From contig NC_092465.1 of NCBI RefSeq assembly GCF_047495875.1, forward strand, positions 12,594,660-12,658,659: 64,000 nucleotides of DNA. The letters are read 5' to 3'. Position 1 is the stretch's first letter. Each line of letters begins with the position of its first letter. The stretch comes from Pithys albifrons albifrons. Its lineage: Eukaryota > Chordata > Aves > Passeriformes > Thamnophilidae. The notes beneath the pieces were generated by a model. That model searched no databases and was not told the DNA's origin. It saw only the letters and a list, made by a program, of their open reading frames with translations. Both the position numbers and the translations under genes were made by a program. Shown here piece by piece: positions 1 to 10,352 of the stretch.

Positions 1-129
1 CCTTTCTGTGAGACACTTTTAAGAGCTCTGTTGGGAAACAGTGAATTTTCCCAAAATATTTCCCCCAAACCAGAAATATCAGTTAGCACTAGGTCCAATT
101 ATATGACAGTTCATTTCTTGTCAGACAAC

Positions 130-235
130 CAAATTTGAGATCCATCTTATCCTTGGGCAAGTCGCTTTACAAACTTTTTTACTCCTCTTAGTCAAACATA
201 TGAGATTCTAAAGACTGAAGAATCCTGTATGTGAT
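130..235 (+). repeat. Possible MIR SINE relic (core fragment)
   Basis: The stretch CCTTGGGCAAGTCGCTTTAC at about 151-170 resembles the conserved MIR core that normally reads CTTGGGCAAGTCACTTAAC. It is followed by a diverged pyrimidine-rich segment where MIR has its CTCAGTTTCCTCATCTG motif. No tRNA-derived head or 3' tail can be followed with confidence. The match is short and could be chance. If real, this is a non-autonomous, long-inactive retroposon in forward orientation. Confidence 0.35.
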
Positions 236-2477
236 TTGCCTGGAGAGAAGGTGGTGATTCATTACACAAGGGAAAATGTGTGATAAAGCAGAGAAGCTTA
301 TCCCAGCTGTTGAAAGGGATGTGTAGAAATCCATGCACGATTAAAATGCCAAGTTTCCATATTCTTCGGATATTCAAAGGGAGAGATGAAATCTTTGTAT
401 CCTGCCAAATTGTAGCCCAACAGGAATGTGTGCTGTTGTTTTGACAAACTGCAGCTTACTAGAGAAAACTTAATTTTCACATCATAAACTTTCCTTAAGC
501 TGGCTTCAGGCTTCATACTTGCAAAACCTCAGCTACAAAAATGTTATTCAAAACCAGGCAAGTTTAGGGACACCAATACCATTCTGTGTCTGAACCACAT
601 CTCCAAAATCTAAAGCTTGGTTCGGCAGCTCTCAGTAATCCCAAGTAGCACTTAGACATATGGTCTACCCAAGTCCCGTGCTGCTTTTCACTGCATGCTA
701 CATATATATAATAATGACCTTCTGGCTCAACACAAACCAAAGTTTAAGATCCAGTTTCATGAATAGCATCAGTTCTCTTCTCCTCTACCCACTCCCATAC
801 ATGCGCATCCCTACAACAGCTGTGAGGATTTATGGGTGCAAACCATAACAAAGGTGGATTGATCCAAGGAACCAGCACTGGTTGGTTGCTGATCATTTAA
901 CCTTTATTCCTAAATTTCTAAGGGAATTTTAGTCAAAGTCCACAGCCTGCCACCTCTGGAAGTCATTTGCAGACACAGCTGTGCTGTGAACAGAGCATGC
1001 TGGACACCTCCAGGCTGGTGCCTTGGTCCAGTATAATAGGATGCATGACCTCATCGGTGAGCTGCCAGGACATTGTTCAACCTGCCTTACCACTTGCTTA
1101 TCTGATGCTAACTTAGAGATGCTGGAGCTGCACCTCACCCCTCAGCACATGGCAACAGAGCCCATCTCCAGCGCTGCCCTTTCCTCCTGGCCCTCAGGAG
1201 AGACACAGAGGACACAGCTCAGAGTTATGGCCATTTAGTTTCCCATCTTGTCAGAGAAAAGTGACAAGAAATTATTCATCCAGAGTGGACGTACTGCAAA
1301 GACAGCTGATTTTCTGGACATCCCAATAAATCCTGGATAATTTGTTCTGCATTAGAATACAGTACCCTGAAATACTGGCAGGTGGCCAAGACCTTAAGCA
1401 ACATGTACCTCCAACTTCTACAGTATGCATTGGGACACAGGTGGGGACTATGAAGCAGTGGTCTAATTCCCAGGAGAGGGAGCCAAGGATTCCCATTCCC
1501 AGACACTGTTATCAGGTTTCCCAATAACCCTGACTGTCCATCTGTGATTCAGCTTCCTGACTTGAGCATCTGGTATATAATTTCCTTAAAGCTTTAAGAT
1601 GTATGGGTGGAAAACACTTGTACGGGTGTTGATGAAAAGAACAAACAGCCCTTAGCCCTTTAGTCACTGCTGAATTTGTTGTGAAATGAGAATGCAGCAA
1701 ACTTCCACCACCTGTGGCTGGTGTTATCTCCTTGATTTTTTTATTTAACATGCAAAGTGAGTGAGTAACTGTGTAGCTCTAAGCATAAGCTAGTTCATCT
1801 ATAGTCTATGGCAGCTAACAATAAATAAAATATTAAGTTTTGCCAAGGAAAATAACTGTAAAAAGAAGCTGATATAGTGCTTATCTTGGGAAAACAGAAT
1901 ACAAAAATCACTGAGAACCATGTTAGCACCCAACAAAACAGAAAGCAAAACCAAACTGTAACAAGTCAGAGCACTTCCTACTGTAAGAGGTAAATAAAAT
2001 AAACTTATGTTGACACAATGCACCTTATGATAGAATTACTGTTCCAATGCTTATTTATTCCTTTTCAAACCCCAAACTTGGCTTCAAACAGATTTTGTGG
2101 AGAGACATCTTATTTATACGTAAACAAAAATAAGGTACTGTTAGTATATGCTGTGAGTACAGAAGGCCTAAATCCACTCCTATGGAGTGCTTAAACTCAA
2201 AATCAGAGGTAGCATACAGTTTTTACATGGAGTTACCTTGACACTGGACTATAGCACATCAGCAGCACTTAGAGCCCTGAAGTAATTATTTGAACACAGG
2301 GAATTTCTCCTGTCGAAAGTTTACATCTGTGCAGACCAAACTAAAGAGCTTTCTTTGAAAGCTGGAAGAGATTTCACTGAAAGCTAAATGAATCTTACAA
2401 ACATTTACTCTCAGAGGCCCACAGTGCTGGGCCAAGAAGCAGGACTTGCAGGAGATAAAGGCAGGGCACTAGTATGG

Positions 2478-2479
<2 letters not shown>
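236..2479. other. Non-coding stretch, nothing recognised
   Basis: AT-rich, CpG-poor DNA with only short frames, none with recognisable domains or supported splice structure. A slightly GC-richer patch at about 940-1240 gives overlapping frames on both strands, as composition alone would. I see no convincing transposon, RNA gene or promoter here. Confidence 0.6.

Positions 2480-2512
<33 letters not shown>
2480..2512. repeat. (GT)n microsatellite, about 16 units
   Basis: An uninterrupted alternating GT tract. On the minus strand it reads (CA)n. It lies at one end of a CpG-rich segment whose other end is a 5S rRNA-like sequence, so it may be the tail of a retroposed unit rather than an independent microsatellite. 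Alternating purine-pyrimidine tracts of this length are typically polymorphic and can adopt Z-DNA. Confidence 0.97.
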
Positions 2513-2513
<1 letters not shown>

Positions 2514-2698
2514 CTCATCTTCACGAACGAAGATTTGGGAAGGGCTGTCCCCACGTGGGTGTGCCCTTCCAGCCTGCGCAGTGGATTTTTAGGTGAGGCT
2601 CAGCGTGCGCAGAACTGGCCCCACCGTTTAAGTCCTGAGGTCCATCTGCCACGGCCGAGCGAGCTTGGACAGTGCCAGTGAAGTCCTCAGGACTAGAA
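2513..2698 (-). other. CpG-rich body between 5S-like copy and (CA)n tract
   Basis: A roughly 186-bp segment with many more CpGs than the surrounding DNA, for example CGAACG near 2524, GCGTGCGCAG near 2603 and CGGCCGAGCGAG near 2652. A 13-bp palindrome AGTCCTCAGGACT lies at 2682-2694, directly beside the 5S-like 3' end, and a related AGTCCTGAGG lies at 2631-2640. I do not recognise the sequence as a known SINE body. It could be the body of a 5S-headed retroposon, or unrelated flanking DNA. Retained CpGs suggest a fairly recent insertion or an unmethylated past. Confidence 0.45.
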
Positions 2699-2806
2699 CC
2701 TACAGCACACGGCATTTTCCAGGAGATCTCCTATCCAAGTACTAATCCGGGGCTGACCTGCTTAGCTTCCGAGATCTGGCGGGATCGGATGTCAGGGAGG
2801 TATGGG
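2699..2806 (-). pseudogene. Degenerate 5S rRNA copy (5S pseudogene or 5S-derived SINE head)
   Basis: The reverse complement aligns with vertebrate 5S rRNA from about residue 8 to the 3' end. Clear blocks in plus-strand orientation are CCTACAGCAC (3' end), ATCCAAGTACTAA (2738-2750), CTGCTTAGCTTCCGAGATC in the internal control region (about 2758-2776), and GAGGTATGGG near the 5' end. The first bases of the RNA (GTCTACGG) are not recognisable, and there are scattered substitutions, a 1-base insertion and a short deletion. Much of the pol III internal promoter (box A, box C) is still readable. No T-run terminator follows the 3' end. It is isolated rather than in a tandem array, so a retroposed pseudogene or SINE head is much more likely than a working gene. 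Confidence 0.85.
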
Positions 2807-4167
2807 AGTAATGAAGGATAAAAGCCCTGGAAAAGACACAGGGCAGTGTAGAAGCTGTGCAAGTGCCCAGTACAATTAGCTAAAAACTAATCAGCCTTTA
2901 AATGCTGATTAAGAAAAAAAACAGTCTATTTTCAGTAAAAGTAATCTAATTCCACTGCCTGGCTTTCATGCACACATGTTTATGTGTCTTCTCATACGGT
3001 AGAAGAAAAAGAAAAGTGTGATCACTGCACTTAGGCTGACTCCTTCAGTTTTGGCTTCTTCTTATGTCCTGCCAGGAGGGTTTGAGTGCTGATCTCTCCT
3101 TTTGGGCAGTCAGCGAGACATCCCTTTCACAGTAGAAGGAGAGCAAGAAAGAAACATCTGAAACTCTTGCCGTTACTATGGGGAAATGTAAGGAGATAAA
3201 CTACTGCTTTATTAATCAAACATCCACAGCAAATTAATCCTTTCACTGCACAAGCTGCCTCAAGATCTTTCATTGCCCTCAACAGATAAGGAGGGATGGT
3301 AACATTTTTTCTTTCTTGCATTGATAAAAGTGTGCTTACTGTGCCTTATAGTCTGCCACGCTGAATGGGTTGGCTCTTACAAACCAGGACAACTTCTGCA
3401 AAATGAATTTCTGCAGCTCCTGCTGGGACTTCATGACTCCCATCTCCCTGACCCTTGAGCTGCAGGTTATCAACCCAAACCAACAAGGTGGGAATCCTCC
3501 AAATGCTACAGGTCAAAATACAGCCCTTCTGTGAACTATTAGCTCTAAAACACCAGCCTTTGAACAAGGAAGTACAGACACACCTGCAAGGGGATAGAGG
3601 AGGAACAGGAAGCTGCAGACACATATCAACAGTTTGCAAGGATGCTCCAAGACCTTCATCAATTAAGAAAGTGGCCTGGATGGCTATGGTGACCCCCACA
3701 TGGTTTATTCTCAGCTACCCTTTCCCCAAAACACTTTCCTTGCTGTGCTCCAGGCTTGGCTTTGGAAAGATGTACTTCACAGTGAGGTTCAGAGAAGTTT
3801 GAAACAACAGTTAAAGAAACCTGACCATATCTGTGCTATCCTCTTGAGGAGTGCCTCACTGGAAAGTCTGCCTTCTAAATGGGTAGGGCCCAAGTCTACT
3901 AACAGAGGGACAAAAGTACCATCAATCAGTCTCCAGGAAAAAAAAAACAAAACAAAAAAACAGCTGTGTCACCTGCAAATGCTATTAGTGACCCCAGCTG
4001 CATAATTAAAATTCCTTTTTAAGGTGGCTGCAGAAATAAGGTAGGGAGAATAATTGATACTCCCTCACAGTAGTGAAACCAAACAATTTTTTAAAAATAA
4101 ATCTGGAGTCATACTGACATAAATGATTTATTTCTGCTGAATAAAACCACTCAGATTAAGGTGGCAA
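2807..4167. other. Non-coding stretch, nothing recognised
   Basis: Opposite-strand frames of about 115 codons overlap at 3346-3802 but show no family signature. Overlapping open frames on both strands point to a stop-poor patch rather than a gene. An A-rich run occurs near 3941-3960. No repeat family is identifiable. Confidence 0.55.
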
Positions 4168-4255
4168 ACTTGAGGTAGCTTAGTGGTTATGCTACTCTCC
4201 TGAGACGACAGGGTCTGAGCACACATCCACTCTTGGTCTGGATATGAAAAGTGGT
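4168..4255 (+). repeat. Possible tRNA-headed SINE (MIR-like) relic
   Basis: The sequence GTAGCTTAGTGGTTATGCTA at about 4176-4195 resembles a tRNA-type box A as found in MIR heads (TAGCATAGTGGTTAAGAGCA). About 40 bases on, GGGTCTGAGCACACATCC sits where a box B-like element would be. The element cannot be followed beyond about 4255. It does not fold into a convincing intact tRNA, so it is a SINE relic at best. Confidence 0.4.
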
Positions 4256-5584
4256 TCAAAGCAAAGCTCTCCTCTCCAGAAGTGTGCTCTCACCACAGCC
4301 CTCAGTGATGGGAAGGGCTGCAATGAAGATGCAATTGTTTTGACATTTCCCCACATACAAAATTCCCCTTGAAAAGCATCCACCAAACGAATCCAGTTCT
4401 GAGGAGATCAAAACTGCATTTTTTCAGCAAGGAAAATATTCATCCCCATGCAAAGGAGAATGAAACCCTTCAGCAGTTCATTTTTCCCACAGACTGAGAG
4501 AGGAAATACAGCATACAGACATAGACCTCGTCAGGGACAGCATGAGGAATACAAAACACATTTGTAAACAATTATAAAATACACTTTCAGCTCTTGTCTC
4601 ATTTATGCTCCAAGAATGCCAGTACTTTAAAGTTTTCTGTCCTCCCTCTCTTCATCAGAATAGCCAAGTTGCCAGTGTATGCTGAGTGCTACAGCTGCAT
4701 TTGTTTCTCTAATTACATGAATCTGCCATCTTCCCCGTGCCGAAGATAAACTACCATTTTAGTTGAGATACTCTAACTTGATTTACGCAGCTAGTTTACC
4801 TAATTTTCTAATTTAGCCCTTCTAGATAAGGAAAAGCAAAATGCATTCAAGACAGTCACTCTTAACGATAAATAGTAGAGAAATGAACCTTTCCTCAGTT
4901 ACTGTGAAGGACCTTTTAAAATGACAGACAATGCGGTGTGTTCTGCCAGTAGGAAAGTGATCCTCTGACCTTAGTTTGCATTTCAAGTGAAGTGAAAAGC
5001 AGGAGAAGAAATGGGAGTTTCTAAAGAAAAAGTTAAGGTACAGTATTGTAGATTTATAAAAGACCATACACCACATGCATCAATGGGATCTTGTTTGTCC
5101 TGATTTCTTTGAAGCAAAGTGGGAGATTTCTTGGTTTTTACACAGAGCTGCAGCGTAACTTTGATACCTATTCCAGAGACCATAACTGAACTAACCCCCA
5201 AATGGTAATACTACAACATCCAGATGGGGAGAAGCGCAGGAGGTAAAAGAAGGTCCTGATCAAAGAGCAGACACTACCGACCTGGTTGAACTTTCCATGC
5301 CAGTGGGGTCATCTGGGCTGAGTTGTGGCTCAAGGGGCTGCTCACACCCCTGCCCTCACCTCCACTGCCACAACACCAGGAGCCGCTGCATTACACCCAG
5401 TTCATGTGTGCAGTTCATGTGTGGAAAGACACAGCAGGTTTGGTGTATGGTTTGCATGCCTTTGCATCAAATTCATGGAACACCAAAGGTGTTTTTGAAA
5501 GTATCCTTAAAAAAGACTCTGGAAAACTCTGGCTTCTTAGCAAACAGGGTTGTGCCCTAAGTAGTAAGCAATAGGACTACTGCT
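4256..5584. other. Non-coding stretch, nothing recognised
   Basis: AT-rich DNA with only short frames. No recognisable domain, repeat family or promoter signal was found. Confidence 0.55.
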
Positions 5585-5970
5585 GGAAGAGCATCCCATG
5601 GCCTAATACATCACACTGTCAAAAAGCTTCTCCCATTATTCAACTGAAATTTGCCTTCTCTTAAATTTCATCCCATTACTTCTAGTTACACCCCATTGTA
5701 CCACTCTAAATAATTCTTCATAGCCTTGGTGTTTACACCCTTCAGATATTTGTAGATTTATATCTCAACCACCCCATTTGTCATCCTTTAGCCAAGTTAT
5801 CTATATTCAGCTCTTTCGGTCTTCTCTTGTAAGTCAATCCCTCAAGCTCTCTTGTTACTTCTTTTTTTTCTCCTGAACTCTCTCCAATTTGTCAATCTCT
5901 ATTGTAATGGAGTGAAGCAGACCTGAATGCATTACACTTCCTGCTGTTACCAGTGCAATGTCCTTAGTCC
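5585..5970 (-). mobile_element. Ancient CR1 LINE fragment (3' region), minus strand
   Basis: Read on the plus strand this is the antisense of a CR1 3' region. It includes CATCCCATTACTTCTAGTTAC near 5669, a middle part matching the usual TATCTCAACCACCCC-type segment near 5761, and CTGAACTCTCTCCAATTTGTC near 5873, which parallels the common CTGGACTCTCTCCAGTTTGTC. Divergence is high and there is no intact frame. It resembles old turtle/archosaur-type CR1 lineages more than young avian subfamilies. CR1 encodes an endonuclease/reverse transcriptase for its own retrotransposition; this copy is inert. Boundaries are approximate. Confidence 0.75.
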
Positions 5971-8900
5971 CAGCTGCCACCTCAGTGCAGGACAAGCAAC
6001 CAAACCAAGCAAATGTTGGGGTTTTTTTGGTTTTTATTTTGTGGTCTTTTTAGGTTACCAGAAGCAGTAAATTTGCAAAATTTCATGCTCAGCTTCTGAT
6101 TCCCAAGGACCCTGGTGTCCCCATATTTGCTACATCCTAGATGTTACTCCTCTGGGGTTTTTTTCCCCCAGATAGTTTAGGTGTTTTTCCTTCTTGAATC
6201 CCATTTTGAAGTGCTGTGCTGCTGCTTGCAAGCACAGGTCACCTTTGCCAAACACCAAGTCTGCCTGCCACGTTGCTTCCAGATTTGAGGGTTTATTTCT
6301 CCGCTCAGGATGTCATGATGGAGCACCCCTTCACCATCGTTTTCATCAGTTTACCAGGTCCCATCACAGAGCATTTCTATCTTTCTTACGATTCCACTAG
6401 AGACTTTCAACTCAGCAGGAAAAAGGACACCATACCACAACTTTCTCATCTGTGCACTGACTGGCATTACATATGTCTGTGCTAAACCTAGCTTTACCTT
6501 TTAAAACAGCCTGCATGGTCACAGAAAACACAGTGGCCTGCAGAACCCCAGTATAAAATGAAGCATAAACAGATGACATTCCTCCAACACCTGTGTTTTC
6601 ATTAAAGCCAGCATTGTTCTTCCCTGTCCTTTGAACATGTCCTGCTGCACAGCTCCTACAACAAAACTGTCTGGATAAATAAGAGGAGGACTGCTGAAAA
6701 GAACTGACAGGGGGTAAACCCACAATTGAACAGGTTCTCGGTTGCACAAGCCTCACAGCAGGATAAAGGCCCTGGAGAATAACCCTGGGCAGCAGAGCTT
6801 GTGGCTGGGGCAGGCACCAAAGCCCCTCCCAGTGACAAGGACAGACCCCATGGAGGGAAGTGAGCAAAGGCACAGATGACTTCAAACAGAAGAGCTGCCT
6901 TTAAGCTTTTCTGACTACTGTTGGTCTACCTGGAAGGAGACTGAGTGCTTTTCCAGACTGTGCTGTGATCTAAGTGAACAGCCTCAGTTTGAGAAGATAT
7001 CCCATAAATCTACAGTTTGGGCTTAGAGCAGATGGGCATTCACTCATCTTCAACACATTCACCCTGTCTCATATTAACACCATGTCTTCACCAACTGACT
7101 TTTGAAAAGCTATTTTGCATACTTATTAAAAATAGTTATTTCCTTTCCTAATTGTAACTTCCATTTAGCGTCTAAAATCATCAAGTCACAGTACTGCAGA
7201 CAACCACCTAATAAGAACTTAGCCACAGTCCACTACAGGCATGAATTATTCACTCTGCTTGTAGGTTTAGATATACACTCAAGTTATTATAAAGCCCAGC
7301 TTTGTACAGACAACAGCAAAGCAAAAGCCTTCAAAAACTGTGAAAGACACTGAAGTCCTGAAGCCATGTCAGAGATGCAGTCAAAGCCAGGTGGGACTGA
7401 TCAGCTCCAGTTCAAGGCCTCTCTCCCCAAAGCAGAAAGCATGGTGGGGAAGGACAAAAGCTGACCCCTCAGGGAACAGCTTAAAAAAAGCATCCAAAAA
7501 CACACAGCAAGCTCTGGCAAGAAGTTTGCATTTGCCATCACTTAAATTACAGCAAAGGAATCCCCAGGAGGGAGGAAATTTGGACTTTATCCAACATGCA
7601 AGTGTGCTGCGTGAGGAGCTGTGGGGGGAAAAAGAGCCACACACAAGCATTGTGGATTCAGAGGAGGCCAACACACAAACTGCCAGCAACCCTGAACTCT
7701 TACAAAGGGCACGAGCTTGGAGTTTGGCTTGACTTTCCTACATCGACAGGTATCGTGAGAGAAGTTTATTGGACGTGATCGCAAGCAGAATTGCCACTGT
7801 CATCAGTTTGCCATGAGTTATCTTTAGAAAACACTTTTGTCTGTTAAAAAAAACCCCTCTATGTTATCCTTCAAATGTCTCAAAAGTTTATGAAAACTGA
7901 AATAATAAAAAATATCACAACTGGCAATATAACTAACATAACATTGAGAATAGTCCCCTTGCTATCTTATGTGCTGGAGCTGCTATCAATTCCTACAAAA
8001 TGTGCAGGTCACGCTGACTTCCAGAAGACTCAAATCTCAGTCAGCACTCGTTTATCTTACGACAGAAAGGATAACTGCTCTACTCTTCCATAATGGCCTA
8101 AAGAGTTATGATGTATTCTGGATTAAGTCCTTCGAAAACACCTAAACAGAAGGGTTTTTCCTCACAAAACTCATTACTAAGTTAAGAAGTAATTCAGTCA
8201 TGTAAATTTAACTTAAGCTAGTAAATCTAATAACATCTTTCTAAAAGCAGTAAAATGTTCAGACCTTAATCCTTTTAATTCACTGTTTATCCCCTTGGCA
8301 CATACACTGTTTTTATTCTAGTCACTTCTGCTGTAATAAAAAGTTAATAAAAGCACGCAAGTTGCTGGACAAATTGCAGAGCTAATGAAGACTGGTTTCC
8401 TACAGGTTTGATGTCTCATGCCCCTTCTTTTCCCAATGATTTACCCCAGCTGCCACCAGGTTGTCTTAGCATCTCTCTCTTTGTGACTCCTTCATGTCCC
8501 TTAACTACATGTGAGCCAAGAGGCAGCACATGCCATGGCTGGCTGTGAGCTAAACATGGTTTTGCACCAGCACTCAGGTCTAGCAAAGAAAGCTAATAAC
8601 TTCACATTCCAGCCTTCTCTACTACTGGGCCACTGGCACTTCTGCTAAAGATCAATGAATTTAAGGCCAAGATCTCCTTTAAAAAAGCAGACTACAAATG
8701 GTCTGTGAACTTCCTACATAGTAATGCAACAGTTCTAAGATAATCCACACAGGCATTGCTACCAACCAGAGCTGTAACACATATGTGTCCCACAAATGCC
8801 CTAAAAGTAAGGTGATCTTTGCAGACCACAGGAAGGGGCCTCTCAGATAAGGAAAGGGCAGGGAATGCATTGCTTTCTGAGAAGCCCCAGGGGAAATAAC

Positions 8901-9399
8901 CAAACCTACAAACAGTTCTTTCATAACTCAAGGGGATCAGGTTCAGGTAGCTTCTCAGGTGCCACCATGACAGTGTTAAAAAAAAGGAAAGGTCTGTACC
9001 AGCAATGCAAGTCCCAAACCTGGTGAGCAATTCCAGTTTATAGCATTTATCTTGAATAGCTCTTGCATACTTGTATGCAGACAAACCACAGTGAAGTACA
9101 TGTGTGTCACTGGCTGTCTATGGAGGGTAGGCTGCCATTCTGTTCTAACACAAGCTCTGGATGGTTTCAAGGCATAGCTCCATGTCTAGCACATTAGTAT
9201 AAACAGGTCACACGGGTCCACAAGAGCAGGAAACAATAACACACAAGGCAGAAAGCAAGCCCTCTTGGTCACACATGATCTCACGAAGCAGTCATCACTC
9301 CCTAGCTCCTTGTTATGAACCTGGGATATTAAAAGCAGCCATGTGCCCTCGATGAGGCCACTAGAGCTGCAAAATTTACCAGCAATTCAAAGGAACTAA
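5971..9399. other. Non-coding stretch, nothing recognised
   Basis: The longest frame is a 157-codon minus-strand frame at 6412-6885 that begins with TTG rather than ATG and has no recognisable domain. Several frames overlap in opposite senses at 7340-7784. No transposon, RNA gene or CpG island is evident. Confidence 0.55.
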
Positions 9400-10352
9400 G
9401 CCATTGGCCCTGAGGGACATGGCTGATAAAGTGGCTAAGCCACTATCCATCATATTTGAGAAATTGTGGCAGTGTGATGAAGTTCCTGCTGACTAGGAAA
9501 GGGAAAGCATAATGCACGTTTTTAAAAAGGAAGACCCAGGCTGGTTAGTTTCACCTCTGTTCCTGGCAGGATTGTGGAGCAGATCCTCCTGGAAACTAGG
9601 CTAAGGAAACTAAGAGGTGACTGGTGACAGCCAACATGGCTTCACTGAAGACAAATCAACCCTGAAAAATTTGGTGGTCTCCTACAAAGGGGTTACAGCC
9701 TTGATGGGTATGGAAAGAGTGACTGACACCATTTACCTGGACTTGTACAAAGCATTTGACACTGTCCTGCAAAACATCTTTGTCCCTAAATTGGAGAGAA
9801 AGATTTGACAGATGGACCACACAGCTGATAAGGAATTGGCTGGATGGTCACACTCAGAGTTGCATTCAACAGCTCAGGGCCCAAGTGGAGACCAGTGATG
9901 AGTGGCATTCCTCGGGCTGGTATTGGCACCAACACTTTAACATCTGTGTTGGTGACATGGACAGTGGGATTGAGTGTACCTTCATGAAGTCTGCCAACAA
10001 TATCAAGCTGTGTGGTGTGGTCAACATGCTGGAGGGAAGGGATGCCATCCAGAGAAACCTTGACAGGCTCAAGGGATGGGCCTGTGTGAATCTCAAAGTT
10101 CAACAGGGCCCACTGTAAGACCCTGCACCTCGGTCGTGGCAATCCCAAGCAAAAATACAGGCTGGGCAGGGAATGGACTAAAATGATTGGATTCTTCTCA
10201 GCCTTGAGGGGAAAGACTTGGAGATGTTGGTTCACTAGAATCTCAACATGACCTGGCAATTTTTGTTTGCAGCCCAGAAAATCAACCATATTAGAACAAA
10301 AGAACTGTGACCAGCAGGTTGAGGGGGATGATTCTCCCCCCTCTACTTCAGT
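9400..10352 (+). mobile_element. CR1 LINE fragment: reverse-transcriptase region relic
   Basis: The DNA parallels CR1 ORF2 for about 950 bp. Translated pieces in two plus frames give the reverse-transcriptase blocks: DSQHGFTEDKSTLKNLV (about 9626-9676, usual form SQHGFTKGKSCLTNLV), motif A as YLDLYKAFDTV (about 9735-9767), then GIECTF and SANNIKLCG (about 9970-10010), where intact copies have FADDTKL. The catalytic Asp-Asp pair is therefore replaced by Asn-Asn. A frameshift separates the two halves and stops are present. Homology fades at both ends: it stops near CTCTACTTCAGTAT (10341-10354), well before the CR1 3' tail. No function is likely. Confidence 0.93.

Noticed and set aside
4168..4255. 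Functional tRNA gene
   Set aside because: Only a box A-like element and a poor box B-like element are visible; no cloverleaf with paired acceptor and anticodon stems could be drawn.
6412..6885. 157-codon minus-strand open frame
   Set aside because: It begins with TTG, contains no recognised domain, and overlaps other frames.
9786..10289. 167-codon minus-strand frame
   Set aside because: It is the antisense of a plus-strand CR1 reverse-transcriptase relic.
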